Assembly (NCBI RefSeq): GCF_011742925.1
Contig: NZ_WAEL01000011.1
Coordinates: 124,001-188,000 of the forward strand
Direction: 5' to 3'
DNA length: 64,000 nt
Source: Fibrivirga algicola
GTDB lineage: Bacteria; Bacteroidota; Bacteroidia; Cytophagales; Spirosomataceae
Part shown: piece by piece, positions 25,129-34,331 of the stretch
Layout of the letters: every line of letters begins with the position of its first letter
Position numbering within the stretch: position 1 is the stretch's first letter
Translations under genes and position numbers: made by a program
Notes under the pieces: model-generated
Seen by the model: only the letters and a program-made list of their open reading frames with translations
Told to the model about the DNA's origin: nothing
The model's database searches: none

Positions 25129-25950
25129 TTATTGGTTGCTGCCGCGCATGGCTGTCAGCATGCTGCCGTAGACGTTGTTCAGCGAAGCGAGGTTACCCGT
25201 CAGTTTCGCCAGTTCAGATTTGAACTGTTGCGTGTCTTTGCTGGCATCGGCCATGTTCTGCATAGCAGACGTCAGGTTACCGTAGAAAGCGTTCATCGCT
25301 TTCAGGTGCTTGTTGGTATCCTGGAGTTCCAATTCATACACGGCGTTCAGCGCGCCCATGTTCTTGGTTACCTTTTGGAACTGATCCCGATAATCTTTGG
25401 CATCGGTAGTGGCGTCGGCCATTGAATTCATGGCAGTGATGGCCGTACCATATGACTTGTTCATTTCGGAAATTGACCCAGAGGCTGACTTCACGTTGCG
25501 TGCATAATCATTCGTAGCAACGGTCGCATCTGTAAGATCAGTTAGCTTAGACACTGTCGTGTTCAGATTCTGAAAGCCTGACCCCAGTTTTTCGAACACG
25601 TCAGGGGTAATCTTCGCCTGTGCCAGCATCTGATCCATATTGGCGGTCAACCCATTGGCTTGTGGGGTTGCCACGGCTTTGCGGGTTTCGCCTTTGTAAT
25701 CGGGGGCTAACTCAGGATACACACGCTCCCAGGCATAATCATCACCCGATGTAACGGGCTGCGTAAAGCTCTGAATCGCATACAGCGCAAAGATTACTAC
25801 CTCTGTCAGCAAGCCCACTGTCAGCATAAAGCCGAACTGTTCATTGTGGGTGATTTTGGCCCAGGCTCCGAAGATTACAACGGCGGCACCGGCACTATAA
25901 ACGGTAGGAACGAGACGATCCCAAAAGAAATTTACTTTTCCTGCTGCCAT
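25129..25950 (-). CDS. gldL: Gliding motility / type IX secretion motor protein GldL
   Basis: This 273-aa inner-membrane stator protein forms the proton-driven motor with GldM. Two membrane helices occupy residues about 12-30 and 38-60. Helix 1 carries AGAAVVIFGAWAKITH, and helix 2 (MLTVGLLTEVVIFALYAI) includes the conserved membrane Glu. The cytoplasmic part after residue 100 is a long, repeated coiled coil with recurring LNxxYxxxLxAMxxM units. Length and topology fit Cytophagales GldL. It follows gldK by 45 bp and precedes gldM by about 130 bp. Confidence 0.94.
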   Translation of the reverse strand: MAAGKVNFFWDRLVPTVYSAGAAVVIFGAWAKITHNEQFGFMLTVGLLTEVVIFALYAIQSFTQPVTSGDDYAWERVYPELAPDYKGETRKAVATPQANGLTANMDQMLAQAKITPDVFEKLGSGFQNLNTTVSKLTDLTDATVATNDYARNVKSASGSISEMNKSYGTAITAMNSMADATTDAKDYRDQFQKVTKNMGALNAVYELELQDTNKHLKAMNAFYGNLTSAMQNMADASKDTQQFKSELAKLTGNLASLNNVYGSMLTAMRGSNQ

Positions 25951-25995
25951 GAGTTGGTTTACAGATGATTATTAAAAAAGTGGAATTGAAAAGGG

Positions 25996-27147
25996 TTACG
26001 ATTTGCTGGCGCGCATGCCTTTGTTGCTGCTGCTAGACTTTGATGCTTTCGTTGACGACGAGCGACCAGCCGAAGAACGACCACCCCGTGCCGATGCAGT
26101 ACGGCCTTCAAGGTTGTCCATCACGCAACGGAATCCGATGTATGACCGACGGGCATTCTCATCTTCGTAGGTACGTGTACCTGACTCGAGGTAGTAGGCA
26201 ATATCTTTCCATGAACCACCACGAACCACTTTCCGGGGCTCATCGGCGTTCTGGTTGTCGGGGTTCATATCCCAGACGATGGCGTTAGCATTTTCGGCAT
26301 AAGCATCGCGGCACCATTCGGCTACGTTACCCGCCATATTGTATAGGCCATACTCGTTGGCGTTATACTGATTAGCAGGTGCCGTGTATGGATACCCGTC
26401 TGCATCGAAGTTACCGCGCTGTGGTTTGAAGTTAGCCAAGTAGCATCCTTTTCCGTTTGCTACGTATGGGTTACCCCAGGGGTATTTAGCACCCTGTTTG
26501 CCACCGCGGGCAGCCCACTCCCACTCGGCCTCTGAGGGCAGCCGGAAACGAGGCGCATTCACGAGGTTCTCTTTAGTGCGATAGTCGTTGTACAAATTAG
26601 TACGCCACTGGCAGAAATGCTGAGCAGCTTTCCAGTTTACACCAACAACTGGGTACGTATCAAACGCCGGGTGGCTATAATAGTACTCGAGCATTGGGTC
26701 ACCGTTGTGGTAAGTAAAGTCGTTTTTCCAGACAGTTGTATCGGGGTAATACTTGGCCATGATTTCTTCTTCACCAATTGAGGCGGCAGAGTCAGCCAGC
26801 ATGGCATTTACATACTGCCGATACTCATGGTTGGTAATCTCCGTATCGTCCATGTAGAACGAACTGATGGTTACCCGACGGTTCATGTTGATTTGAGTAG
26901 CCGCGATATCTTCATCGGCCTGACCCATGATGAATGAGCCGGAAGGCACCAGAACCATTCCGTATGGTGTGGTCTGTCGGTAACCGGGCCGTGATTTAGC
27001 CACAATTTCACCGTTGTTCACACCAACGTCGCCTGATTTCCCTCCCCCAAATTTAGATTTAACAAAGCCGCAACTCTGCAAAACCAGCACTGTCGCCACA
27101 ACCAATACGCCCCGGAGTGTATGTGCCGGCATTCGGTTCGATTTCAT
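25996..27147 (-). CDS. gldK: Gliding motility lipoprotein GldK
   Basis: This 383-aa outer-membrane lipoprotein of the type IX secretion ring has its lipobox at VLVLQSC, giving Cys near residue 26. I chose ATG 27147 for a compact signal peptide. The rest is a formylglycine-generating-enzyme-like fold: MVLVPSGSFIMGQADED near residue 63, VVGVNWKAAQHFCQWR, LPSEAEWEWAARGG, NVAEWCRDAY and VRGGSWKD. GldK proteins use this fold structurally, not as an enzyme. The C-terminal 35 residues are an unusual Ser/Lys/Arg-rich tail. It heads gldKLMN. Confidence 0.95.
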   Translation of the reverse strand: MKSNRMPAHTLRGVLVVATVLVLQSCGFVKSKFGGGKSGDVGVNNGEIVAKSRPGYRQTTPYGMVLVPSGSFIMGQADEDIAATQINMNRRVTISSFYMDDTEITNHEYRQYVNAMLADSAASIGEEEIMAKYYPDTTVWKNDFTYHNGDPMLEYYYSHPAFDTYPVVGVNWKAAQHFCQWRTNLYNDYRTKENLVNAPRFRLPSEAEWEWAARGGKQGAKYPWGNPYVANGKGCYLANFKPQRGNFDADGYPYTAPANQYNANEYGLYNMAGNVAEWCRDAYAENANAIVWDMNPDNQNADEPRKVVRGGSWKDIAYYLESGTRTYEDENARRSYIGFRCVMDNLEGRTASARGGRSSAGRSSSTKASKSSSSNKGMRASKS

Positions 27148-27277
27148 ATGTATAAACTGCATAAAACTTGTGCAAGACTGACGTAAGAACGAAAATCCTC
27201 ACGGTTATTGTATGTAAATATTGATTGCCAGATCGAAGCTGTTCCTGCGTAAAATGGCGGCAGAAGACCTAAACAGT

Positions 27278-27285
27278 CAAAAGTA
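27278..27285 (-). promoter_or_regulatory. Possible -7 element upstream of gldK
   Basis: On the minus strand TACTTTTG matches the Bacteroidota -7 consensus TAnnTTTG, 131 bp before the gldK start. A TTG lies 24 bp upstream (27310-27312), a wider spacing than the usual 19-22, so this promoter is tentative. The remaining 200-bp gap to the PorP gene holds no other gene. Confidence 0.35.
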
Positions 27286-27373
27286 AATCTGTGGCTCCAA
27301 ACTGCCTCACAACAATAACGCCAATTTATCGACTTTGCCCCCTGGTTAGTCCCAAAACGTTAAAAAAGTGGGG

Positions 27374-28336
27374 TTAGTATCGGAATCTTGGAGTACGAAT
27401 GATCGGCTTTTTATTTGTGCTGGGAGCAGGTAACGCGTAACTCAGCATAAATTCATACGAGGCTGGTCGCTTGGCTGTCACACCTGTGGTAATCAGATCG
27501 CCGGAAAGGCCTAAACGCAGTGCATTTCCAGCCAGCAGATTGATGCCTATCATACCTGTTATCGCGTCACCAGTTCGGTAGCCTACCCCGCCAAAATATT
27601 GGTTGTTTACCGTGGCTAACAGGTTTAGATCGAGCGATGAGGCTTGCGGGCCCGCTTCTGTACTGTATTTATAGAGAAGAGACGGCTGAACGTCTACGGC
27701 ATAGCTTAGGCCAAGCCGGTACCCCGCCGACAGGTATGCCGTTCGCGACATCGGGTTGATCCCATTGACGGTACCAAGCTTGTAGCTGGCAGCATTCAGG
27801 TGAAACAGGCTCACGCCTACCCAATAATCAATTGTATTGTAATGAATACCTGCGCTAACATCTGGCTGGAGTTGTGATACCTTACCCGTTCCAATCAAGG
27901 GATCGCCCGGATCTCTTACAATCACGTCGCTGTAGTCGATTGATTTGTTGTACACCCCGCCCTGGACGCCAAATGCCAACGTACCTGATTTTAGTGGCAA
28001 TCTATAGGCGTAGGCTACCTGTACTGACTGGTTACTTTGCGGACCAATGGCATCATTGAACGCATAGATGCCCACGCCGCTGTTGAGGCGGGTCAGAGGC
28101 AGGTTAGCCGTCAGTAATTGTGTGGTCGGCGCTCCACCTGCACCTGCAGATGTCTGGTAACCAGCCCACTGGGTTCTGTAGATAAGTTGAATTCGCGTAA
28201 GTCCTTCAGAACCAGCCGCAGCCGGATTGTAGAATGTGGGCGCGAAGGGGAAAAAGCTAAACTGAGGGTCTTGCTGTCCGAACGCCGTAAGCGCGAGCAG
28301 CCAGCCACCAATAGATACGTAGAGTTTGCGAAGCAT
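27374..28336 (-). CDS. PorP/SprF family type IX secretion membrane protein
   Basis: This 320-aa outer-membrane beta-barrel-like protein has a signal peptide ending in ALTAFGQ. The family block DPQFSFFPFAPTFYNPAAAGSEG follows (about 22-44), with alternating strands throughout, for example TLAFGVQGGVYNKSIDYSDV and VQVAYAYRLP. SprF/PorP members work with large secreted adhesins and the type IX machinery. Here it sits directly upstream of gldKLMN on the same strand, the standard Cytophagales arrangement. It ends with an IRTPRFRY tail. Confidence 0.92.
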   Translation of the reverse strand: MLRKLYVSIGGWLLALTAFGQQDPQFSFFPFAPTFYNPAAAGSEGLTRIQLIYRTQWAGYQTSAGAGGAPTTQLLTANLPLTRLNSGVGIYAFNDAIGPQSNQSVQVAYAYRLPLKSGTLAFGVQGGVYNKSIDYSDVIVRDPGDPLIGTGKVSQLQPDVSAGIHYNTIDYWVGVSLFHLNAASYKLGTVNGINPMSRTAYLSAGYRLGLSYAVDVQPSLLYKYSTEAGPQASSLDLNLLATVNNQYFGGVGYRTGDAITGMIGINLLAGNALRLGLSGDLITTGVTAKRPASYEFMLSYALPAPSTNKKPIIRTPRFRY

Positions 28337-28410
28337 AGACGAAGAAAATACGAGCAGTCATTACCTTGGTCAATTACCTGATTAACGCCCGTAAACACAA
28401 AATATTGACC

Positions 28411-28452
28411 GAAAAAAAGGTCGATACCAGCTTTTTATGCTGATATCGACCT
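28411..28452 (-). terminator. Terminator after hemD
   Basis: On the minus strand AGGTCGATATCAGC pairs with GCTGGTATCGACCT over a short AT-rich loop and is followed by seven T. It ends the hemD transcript before the PorP gene. Confidence 0.85.
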
Positions 28453-28470
28453 CTCTCTAACGTCTAAGGC

Positions 28471-29256
28471 TTAACTATTGTTAGCTTTCCGAATGTATAG
28501 GTCCAGCGCACCTGTCATCGACGGAGCGTTTGGCAGTGGAGCTTCGATATCTAAAGTCAGGCCGGCTTCCGTGATGGCTTTGGCAGTAGTAGGCCCAAAG
28601 GCGGCTAAACGGATACCATTTTGTTTGAAATCAGGGAAGTTCGACATCAAGGACGCAACCCCCGATGGGCTGAAGAAGGCAATCAGGTCGAAATGGCTGA
28701 CATCCAGATCAGACAGATCAGTAGCAACCGTTTCGTACATCACAGCCTCCGACAGATGTAATCCTCCGGTATCCATGAAGTCGGGAATATCGTTGCTCCG
28801 AATATTTGAGCAAGGGAACAGAAATTTCTCTGTCTTGTGCTTCCGGATCAGGTCAAAAAGCTCCCGAGCGGTTTTCGTACCCGAAAAGATCTTCCGCTTT
28901 CTGATCACGATATACTTCTGCAGGTAATTGGCTGTTTGCTCTGAGATACAGAAGTACTTCATGTCGGCAGGTACGTCGATGCGCGCCTCCAGACAGATAC
29001 GGAAGAAATGGTCGATCGCATTCCGGCTTGTGAAGATGATAGCCGTATGTTCCAGTATGTTGATCTTCTGCTTACGAAACTCCTTGAAGGAAACACCCTG
29101 AATCTGAATGAACGGCCGGAAGTCAATGGTGATATTGTACTTTTCGGCCAGATCGAAGTAGGGAGATTTATCGTCGGCGGGTTTGGATTGGGTCACTAAC
29201 ACATGGCTGACTTTCGTCTGACGTTCCTCGGTGGGCTGTGTGTTGGTATGGCTCAT
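28471..29256 (-). CDS. hemD: Uroporphyrinogen-III synthase
   Basis: The 261-aa HemD-family protein closes and isomerises hydroxymethylbilane in tetrapyrrole synthesis. Sequence conservation is low in this family. Supporting features are AIIFTSRNAIDHFFRIC (about residues 70-86), KYFCISEQTANYLQKY, FLFPCSNIRSNDIPD, and FDLIAFFSPSGVASLMSNF with AAFGPTTAKAITEAGL near the end, all in the expected order of the two-lobed fold. It neighbours a DUF4271 gene as in many Bacteroidota. I chose ATG 29256; an earlier ATG at 29280 is possible. Confidence 0.88.
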   Translation of the reverse strand: MSHTNTQPTEERQTKVSHVLVTQSKPADDKSPYFDLAEKYNITIDFRPFIQIQGVSFKEFRKQKINILEHTAIIFTSRNAIDHFFRICLEARIDVPADMKYFCISEQTANYLQKYIVIRKRKIFSGTKTARELFDLIRKHKTEKFLFPCSNIRSNDIPDFMDTGGLHLSEAVMYETVATDLSDLDVSHFDLIAFFSPSGVASLMSNFPDFKQNGIRLAAFGPTTAKAITEAGLTLDIEAPLPNAPSMTGALDLYIRKANNS

Positions 29257-29329
29257 TGAATCTACCTCTATGTTACGCATTCCGGCGGCTACGCGGTGTG
29301 GTTATGCAGTCAGGAAAAGTGCCTACTTG

Positions 29330-30559
29330 TCATACGGCAAACCGAATACCGACCACAAGCGGGATTAATTCCACAATGCAAAGGTAGGAAAATAAATAGA
29401 GATTCTTGACCGGCATTAGTTGGACAAAGGTTACGTACAGCCAGGCTAGCCTCACTAAATAGAAGCCAACGAAGGGAATCAGTATATAGCTCACGGAGGT
29501 ATCGGTTGCCGACATATACGGGTACACGACACTGACCAATAGAACGAGCAATACACTAAAAATCAGGGATGACTGTAAGACCTTAAAATAGTGCAAGTTA
29601 ACCAACGCTTCATACTTGTATAAACTACCAACGGCAGCAATCAATAAGTATTTACCTATAAGCAGCAAAAAGACAATCAAGCTGATTACGGCATAACTGG
29701 CTACTAGCCATAAGAATGTTTGGTATTGAGCCAGCACGCCATTCAATCCGAATAAAGGGACGTTTAGGTGCTGAATATACACGAACAAAAATGTGAGCAA
29801 TAAACTCAGATTCAGCGTAAACGCCAGCGAGATGCGGCTTAGCGGCCGATTAACGATGAACGAATCATCGGGAGCTTCTAACCGCAGCAGATTAATCGGA
29901 TTGTAAAATAGCTGGAATGCACGCCTGAAAAAGGTATACAAAAAGGCATGGCTGGCCAGCAGGAAAAGTAGACAGACACTAAAGAAATTACCGTATGGTG
30001 ATTTATTTCTGGGCCTAACGCTCAACAAATCGTCATTTAGCCGAATGGTCTGACTTGCCGCCGCCCGGGGGTAGCCAACTACCAGTTGCCAGTTACTGAG
30101 TGCCGACGGACCATAGAGCGTAACAAACAGCTGGGGTTTTCGGTACAACTGGTACAGGCTGTCGATATCCAGTACTAGCCACTTACCAGCCGGGCACTTG
30201 CGACGCAACGCAGCATCGATAAAGAGAAAGCCATCCTTTTCACTCTGAATCAACAACTTATAGTGCCGATTACTCTCAATGTCCACGGAGGCGCTAAGTG
30301 CATTTTCGGTGTTGTGCTGCTCAGCAATGAAGGGAACGTAGGTTTTGAAAGCCTCGTCGTAGATTAAAAACTCCTGCTGAAAATCGTGCACCGGGAAATA
30401 GGCCTGCGCGGGGCCAATACCTTCTTGTCGGCCTTGCGCATTGACTGGCACAGACAGGAAAACAAAAAGAACGAAGAGGTGAAACAGGGAATGGCTGGCT
30501 ATGCGGACACCTAAACAAATTAGTGTTTTTGTCCGTAAGCCGCTCATTCGCTCTTTCAC
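29330..30559 (-). CDS. DUF4271 domain membrane protein
   Basis: The 409-aa protein has a signal-like N-terminus (LFHLFVLFVFLSVPVNAQG), an extracytoplasmic beta-rich region of about 130 aa, and then six to seven membrane helices from about residue 190 onward. The membrane part matches the DUF4271 pattern, with YNPINLLRLEAPDDSF between helices and FYLVRLAWLYVTFVQ near the end. The function is unknown, though the pairing with hemD is conserved in the phylum. It lies 49 bp upstream of hemD and is probably co-transcribed with it. Confidence 0.85.
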   Translation of the reverse strand: MKERMSGLRTKTLICLGVRIASHSLFHLFVLFVFLSVPVNAQGRQEGIGPAQAYFPVHDFQQEFLIYDEAFKTYVPFIAEQHNTENALSASVDIESNRHYKLLIQSEKDGFLFIDAALRRKCPAGKWLVLDIDSLYQLYRKPQLFVTLYGPSALSNWQLVVGYPRAAASQTIRLNDDLLSVRPRNKSPYGNFFSVCLLFLLASHAFLYTFFRRAFQLFYNPINLLRLEAPDDSFIVNRPLSRISLAFTLNLSLLLTFLFVYIQHLNVPLFGLNGVLAQYQTFLWLVASYAVISLIVFLLLIGKYLLIAAVGSLYKYEALVNLHYFKVLQSSLIFSVLLVLLVSVVYPYMSATDTSVSYILIPFVGFYLVRLAWLYVTFVQLMPVKNLYLFSYLCIVELIPLVVGIRFAV

Positions 30560-30598
30560 TCCTTCGTTCTTGCTCTATTTTCTACGATTCGCCGGTAA

Positions 30599-31474
30599 TT
30601 ACAGGCCCAGCGCTTTCAGCATGGTTTCGCCAATCAAAGCCGGCGACTCAACCACGTGAATGCCACACTCACGCATAATGGCCATTTTGGCAGCAGCTGT
30701 ATCATCAGCTCCACCAACGATGGCACCAGCGTGGCCCATCCGACGGCCTTTGGGCGCTGTCTGGCCAGCAATGAAACCAACAACAGGCTTACGATTACCA
30801 TCGGCCTTGATCCAGCGAGCGGCTTCGGCTTCCATGCCACCACCAATCTCGCCAATCATAACGATTGCTTCCGTTTCGGGGTCGTTCATCAGCAGTTCAA
30901 CGGCTTCTTTAGTGGTTGTGCCAATAATTGGGTCACCACCAATACCGATTGCCGTTGTCTGGCCGAGGCCTGCTTTAGTCAACTGATCTACGGCTTCATA
31001 AGTCAACGTACCTGATTTCGATACGATACCCACCTTGCCTTTCTGGAAAATGAACGCAGGCATGATACCTACCTTGCATTCACCAGCGGTCATTACGCCA
31101 GGGCAGTTGGGACCGATCAGGCGGGTTTCCTTGCCTTTTAGGTACGCCTTAACGGCAACCATATCTTCAGTAGGAATGCCTTCCGTGATGCAGATGATCA
31201 CTTTAATGCCTGCGTCAGCAGCTTCCATGATAGCGTCGGCAGCAAAAGCTGGCGGCACAAAAATGATCGATGTATCGGCTCCAGCTGTTGAAACGGCTTC
31301 CAGTACGGTGTTGAAAACGGGCTTGTCAAGGTGAGTTTGTCCCCCCTTTCCAGGCGTTACACCACCGACAACGTTTGTGCCGTAGTCAATCATTTGCTGG
31401 GCGTGAAAACTCCCTTCAGAGCCTGTGAAGCCCTGCACTATCACTTTCGAGTGCTTGTTTACTAATACGCTCAT
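30599..31474 (-). CDS. sucD: Succinate-CoA ligase, alpha subunit
   Basis: This 291-aa TCA-cycle enzyme subunit makes succinate and NTP from succinyl-CoA. The CoA-binding Rossmann domain has [18 protein letters not shown] (residues 11-28) and [11 protein letters not shown]. The NTP-linked domain has [13 protein letters not shown] and the phospho-His loop [13 protein letters not shown] near residue 245. The frame extends to 31609, but [10 protein letters not shown] at 31474 is the normal family N-terminus and fits the promoter at 31535-31567. The beta subunit is not nearby. Confidence 0.96.
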   Translation of the reverse strand: MSVLVNKHSKVIVQGFTGSEGSFHAQQMIDYGTNVVGGVTPGKGGQTHLDKPVFNTVLEAVSTAGADTSIIFVPPAFAADAIMEAADAGIKVIICITEGIPTEDMVAVKAYLKGKETRLIGPNCPGVMTAGECKVGIMPAFIFQKGKVGIVSKSGTLTYEAVDQLTKAGLGQTTAIGIGGDPIIGTTTKEAVELLMNDPETEAIVMIGEIGGGMEAEAARWIKADGNRKPVVGFIAGQTAPKGRRMGHAGAIVGGADDTAAAKMAIMRECGIHVVESPALIGETMLKALGL

Positions 31475-31534
31475 GCTGTTCGTGGATCGTAGGCGGTGCC
31501 TCGCGAGTTGACGTCTATATTGCAGATAATGGCG

Positions 31535-31567
31535 CAAAAGTAGACCGAAAAACGGTATCTTCCGCAA
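31535..31567 (-). promoter_or_regulatory. Bacteroidota promoter for sucD
   Basis: On the minus strand TTG (31567-31565), a 22-bp spacer and TACTTTTG (31542-31535) match the -33/-7 consensus. It lies about 60 bp before the chosen sucD start and overlaps the start of the divergent gene at 31567. Confidence 0.65.
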
Positions 31568-32157
31568 TGATTCTTTCGCATATGATCTCCGACGCGGTAC
31601 TGGCCGCAACGGGTGTCTGGGTCTTTAGCACGGCATTCGGACGAGTTCCATTTTATAACAGGCTACTTTGGGGCTTCTTCTTTCTTACCATCTCTCTGGC
31701 GGCCTTCGTTGGTGTTTTCACGTTTGCCGGTCTCTCCCTTCTGGAACCACTGCATAGTTCGCTTACCCTGCTCGCCGGCAGTCTGGGTGTTGTTGCTGTG
31801 GTGGTCGCGACGTATACCACCGCACTCGACCGAACTGCGTCGCCCGTAACATTCAGCGTGTCGCTGGGCATTGGTATCCTGCTGTTCATGTGCCTGTTTT
31901 TCCCTGAAGTAGCGGTTTTTGCCCCTGTAGTAGCGGCACTTGGTATCCTGCTGGTTATGCTGCTGGCTGTGCTAGCATTATTACGAAAGCAACACTGGGC
32001 AATCTGGATCGTAGTGGCCGTGATGCTGATGGCTTTTGCCACTAAGGTTGAACATGTGATTCTCCCCCTCCACCCCATCGACGCTTACCATTACCTAATT
32101 GCGTCGGCACTCCTCTGCTTTGGGTACGCCATTCGTAAACGGGAACAAATGCTATAG
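31567..32157 (+). CDS. Seven-helix membrane protein, unknown
   Basis: This 196-aa, very hydrophobic protein has about seven membrane segments separated by short polar turns. The segments are near residues 5-22, 33-55, 62-84, 92-108, 112-136, 142-160 and 172-190. The last loop contains [21 protein letters not shown], where His residues in a Pro-rich turn could be functional. I recognise no family with confidence. A start six codons in (MISDAV) is also possible. It is divergent from sucD and is followed by a small inverted repeat and a lipoprotein gene. Confidence 0.72.
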   Translation: MILSHMISDAVLAATGVWVFSTAFGRVPFYNRLLWGFFFLTISLAAFVGVFTFAGLSLLEPLHSSLTLLAGSLGVVAVVVATYTTALDRTASPVTFSVSLGIGILLFMCLFFPEVAVFAPVVAALGILLVMLLAVLALLRKQHWAIWIVVAVMLMAFATKVEHVILPLHPIDAYHYLIASALLCFGYAIRKREQML

Positions 32158-32180
32158 GTCAGCGTTTGGGCAGTTGCTTA

Positions 32181-32212
32181 ACGAATGATAACATTTTAGG
32201 TTAATCATTCGT
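32181..32212. promoter_or_regulatory. Inverted repeat before L,D-transpeptidase gene
   Basis: ACGAATGAT (32181-32189) and ATCATTCGT (32204-32212) form a 9-bp perfect inverted repeat ending 9 bp before the next start codon. It could be an operator or a weak terminator for the preceding gene. No T-run is present. Confidence 0.4.
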
Positions 32213-32221
32213 CTATATAGT

Positions 32222-33394
32222 ATGACTCAACGCACATCATTCATACTAGCTACCGGTACTTTCTTGACTTTAACAACCTTCTTTTCGGGTTGTAAAAAGG
32301 AGAATCCCGGAAACGACGTTGCCCGGCAACTTCAGGTAACGCGCCACTTCGCCGATTCGGTGGGAATCGATACGACAGAATTCGCCATCGCTGCGCCGCA
32401 GACAAACATCATCCAGGCACAGGCTACCCTTGAAAAACTGGTGACTGAAATCCAGTATGGCCATAAGCCTGCCGACCAGTCTTTTACGAAGCTAACCGAG
32501 AAGGTCGATACATCGGTAGTAGGGGGCATTGTGAGGGCTAAAGATCCATCGGCGGCTCTGGCTAGTGCAACACCACCGTTTGCCCCTTACCGCTCGCTGC
32601 TCGCCAAGTACAACGAGGTGAAGGCAACTGCCTCGCCAACGCAGCTTAAGCAAATAAAGGAGACGCTCAACTTTTATCGGTATTTGAACCGCTTCGAAAC
32701 CGAGAAGTTCATCGTGGTCAATATTCCGGCAGCGCGTCTGGCCGTGTTTGATAAAACAGGTAAGCGCGAATTACCAATGGACGTTATCGTTGGTAAGGCA
32801 GCTAAAGCCACGCCCCGTTTCAACTGTTACCTGACCGAGATCGTTGCCTACCCGTACTGGAACGTACCTGAGGGCATCGGTCTGAAGGAGATCCTGCCTA
32901 AAGTACAGGCAAATCTAAGCTTCCTGGACAGCCAGAACATGGATGTGCTTGATGCACGCGATAAACCTGTAGATCCTGAATCAATTGACTGGGCGAACGT
33001 ATCAGCATCGAATTTTCCGTATCGGTTTCGGCAACGATCGGGGTGCAACAATTCGCTGGGGTTGATCAAATTCGTTCTCAACGGGCCGCCCGCAATCTAC
33101 CTGCACGATACCAACGCCCGCGAACTGTTTGACCAGACGACCGACCACTGGCGTAGTCATGGCTGCGTCCGGGTAGAGAAACCAGTAGAGCTGGCTAACC
33201 TGGTACTGGGTTCGCCTAAATTCGACCAGGGTTTCTACAATCGGTGCCTCACTGATCAGACACCGTCGTCGTTTAAACTACCGGCACCTTACCCGGTTTT
33301 TGTGACTTACAACCTCGCCGACGTGAACGAGCAAGGCCAGTTGGTGTACTATAAAGATGTCTATGCAAATCAGTCAGCGATGACTATGCGTTAG
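32222..33394 (+). CDS. L,D-transpeptidase (YkuD) lipoprotein, long form
   Basis: The 390-aa envelope lipoprotein has its lipobox in TTFFSGC (Cys near residue 23). The YkuD domain starts near residue 155 with KFIVVNIPAARLAVFD. The catalytic motif is HDTNARELF...HWRSHGCVRVEKP, with nucleophilic Cys near residue 320 in SHGCVR. The enzyme makes or remodels 3-3 peptidoglycan cross-links or attaches proteins to the wall. The region between the lipobox and the catalytic domain (about 110 aa) may be a peptidoglycan-binding or spacer domain. It ends at a strong terminator. Confidence 0.9.
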   Translation: MTQRTSFILATGTFLTLTTFFSGCKKENPGNDVARQLQVTRHFADSVGIDTTEFAIAAPQTNIIQAQATLEKLVTEIQYGHKPADQSFTKLTEKVDTSVVGGIVRAKDPSAALASATPPFAPYRSLLAKYNEVKATASPTQLKQIKETLNFYRYLNRFETEKFIVVNIPAARLAVFDKTGKRELPMDVIVGKAAKATPRFNCYLTEIVAYPYWNVPEGIGLKEILPKVQANLSFLDSQNMDVLDARDKPVDPESIDWANVSASNFPYRFRQRSGCNNSLGLIKFVLNGPPAIYLHDTNARELFDQTTDHWRSHGCVRVEKPVELANLVLGSPKFDQGFYNRCLTDQTPSSFKLPAPYPVFVTYNLADVNEQGQLVYYKDVYANQSAMTMR

Positions 33395-33410
33395 CCCTGC
33401 TGCCCAGTTA

Positions 33411-33450
33411 TAAAAAAGGGGATCGCTTAGCCAAGCGATCCCCTTTTTTT
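33411..33450. terminator. Bidirectional terminator
   Basis: GGGGATCGCTT (33418-33428) pairs perfectly with AAGCGATCCCC (33433-33443) over a 4-nt loop, with A-run and T-run on either side. It is shared by the convergent transpeptidase genes at 32222 and 33479. Confidence 0.93.
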
Positions 33451-33478
33451 ATGGTTTATAAATCGGTCTACCTGCGTC

Positions 33479-34186
33479 TTACGACTGCCTCAGCAAGGCC
33501 GACCTTTTCAGGTACGTTTCGTCGGGATAATAGATGAAGAGGCATGAACCGCCCGATATAGTACGTACAATGGGCGAGCATTCAGCCGTCGACACGGCGG
33601 GGCATCCCTGGCTACGACCTAACCGACCCGTACGACGGATAAAATCTTCGCATACGTAGTCGGCACCGTGCATTACGATAGCGCGTGAGAAGGCATTATC
33701 GTTTATGCCTTTCTCCAGTCCCTGTAGTTGCATTGACAGGCCATGTTTGCCTTGATAAAGACCCAGGGTTTTATAAAAGCCAAGGCTCGATTGAAACGAA
33801 GAATTGGTATTTGAAAACCGTCGGGGTAGTAACTCCCCTGAGTTTCGGCCATGCGCCACATAGGTATTGAACAGAAGCTTACGCTTAACCAGATCAATCA
33901 CATACAACCGTTTTTTAGTCGACGGCTGGCTCATGTCGACAATCGACAGCAAGGGCTTTGCGCCCACAATTTGCTGCATACCCCGCAAGGCAATCGTATA
34001 CGCCTCTCGACTCAGCCCGGACCCGGCCAGGTTCAGATCATCGTATAACAGCTGGAAAGCAGATGGAGCAGGTGGTAGGCTTACAGGCGCGGTGTTGCGG
34101 TGAGTTTCGGCAGATAGCACAACTGGTTCAGATCCTGTCATTGACAGACAGAGCAACGAGAAAACTGTGATCAATGCTTGTTTCAT
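33479..34186 (-). CDS. Murein L,D-transpeptidase catalytic domain protein (copy 1)
   Basis: The 235-aa secreted protein (hydrophobic N-terminus ITVFSLLCLSMTGSEP) belongs to the YkuD_2 family. The sequence RLYVIDLVKRKLLFNTYVAHGRNSG begins the catalytic half. The active-site region is IVMHGADYV...LGRSQGCPAVS, with His and nucleophilic Cys in SQGCPA. It is a clear paralogue of the next gene at 34332, sharing the same block order, and both lie on the minus strand, 145 bp apart: a tandem duplication. Cell wall modification is inferred from family membership. Confidence 0.88.
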   Translation of the reverse strand: MKQALITVFSLLCLSMTGSEPVVLSAETHRNTAPVSLPPAPSAFQLLYDDLNLAGSGLSREAYTIALRGMQQIVGAKPLLSIVDMSQPSTKKRLYVIDLVKRKLLFNTYVAHGRNSGELLPRRFSNTNSSFQSSLGFYKTLGLYQGKHGLSMQLQGLEKGINDNAFSRAIVMHGADYVCEDFIRRTGRLGRSQGCPAVSTAECSPIVRTISGGSCLFIYYPDETYLKRSALLRQS

Positions 34187-34331
34187 GCAGTCGCGGGGTT
34201 ACGTATATAACGGTCTTCATAAAACGAATAGTCTACTAGTTTAATTCACTAGTAAGCCCAACTCGGCCCGTTTTTAATACCATTTTCAGCCTATACCCAA
34301 TCCGGTTTCGCCCACTGGCCGGCGGCACGGA

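Noticed and set aside
25996-27147. Active formylglycine-generating enzyme
   Set aside because: The fold matches, but the lipobox and position at the head of gldLMN identify GldK, a structural use of the fold.
32181-32212. Riboswitch before the L,D-transpeptidase gene
   Set aside because: Only one 9-bp inverted repeat is present; the 64-bp gap is too short for a known riboswitch class.
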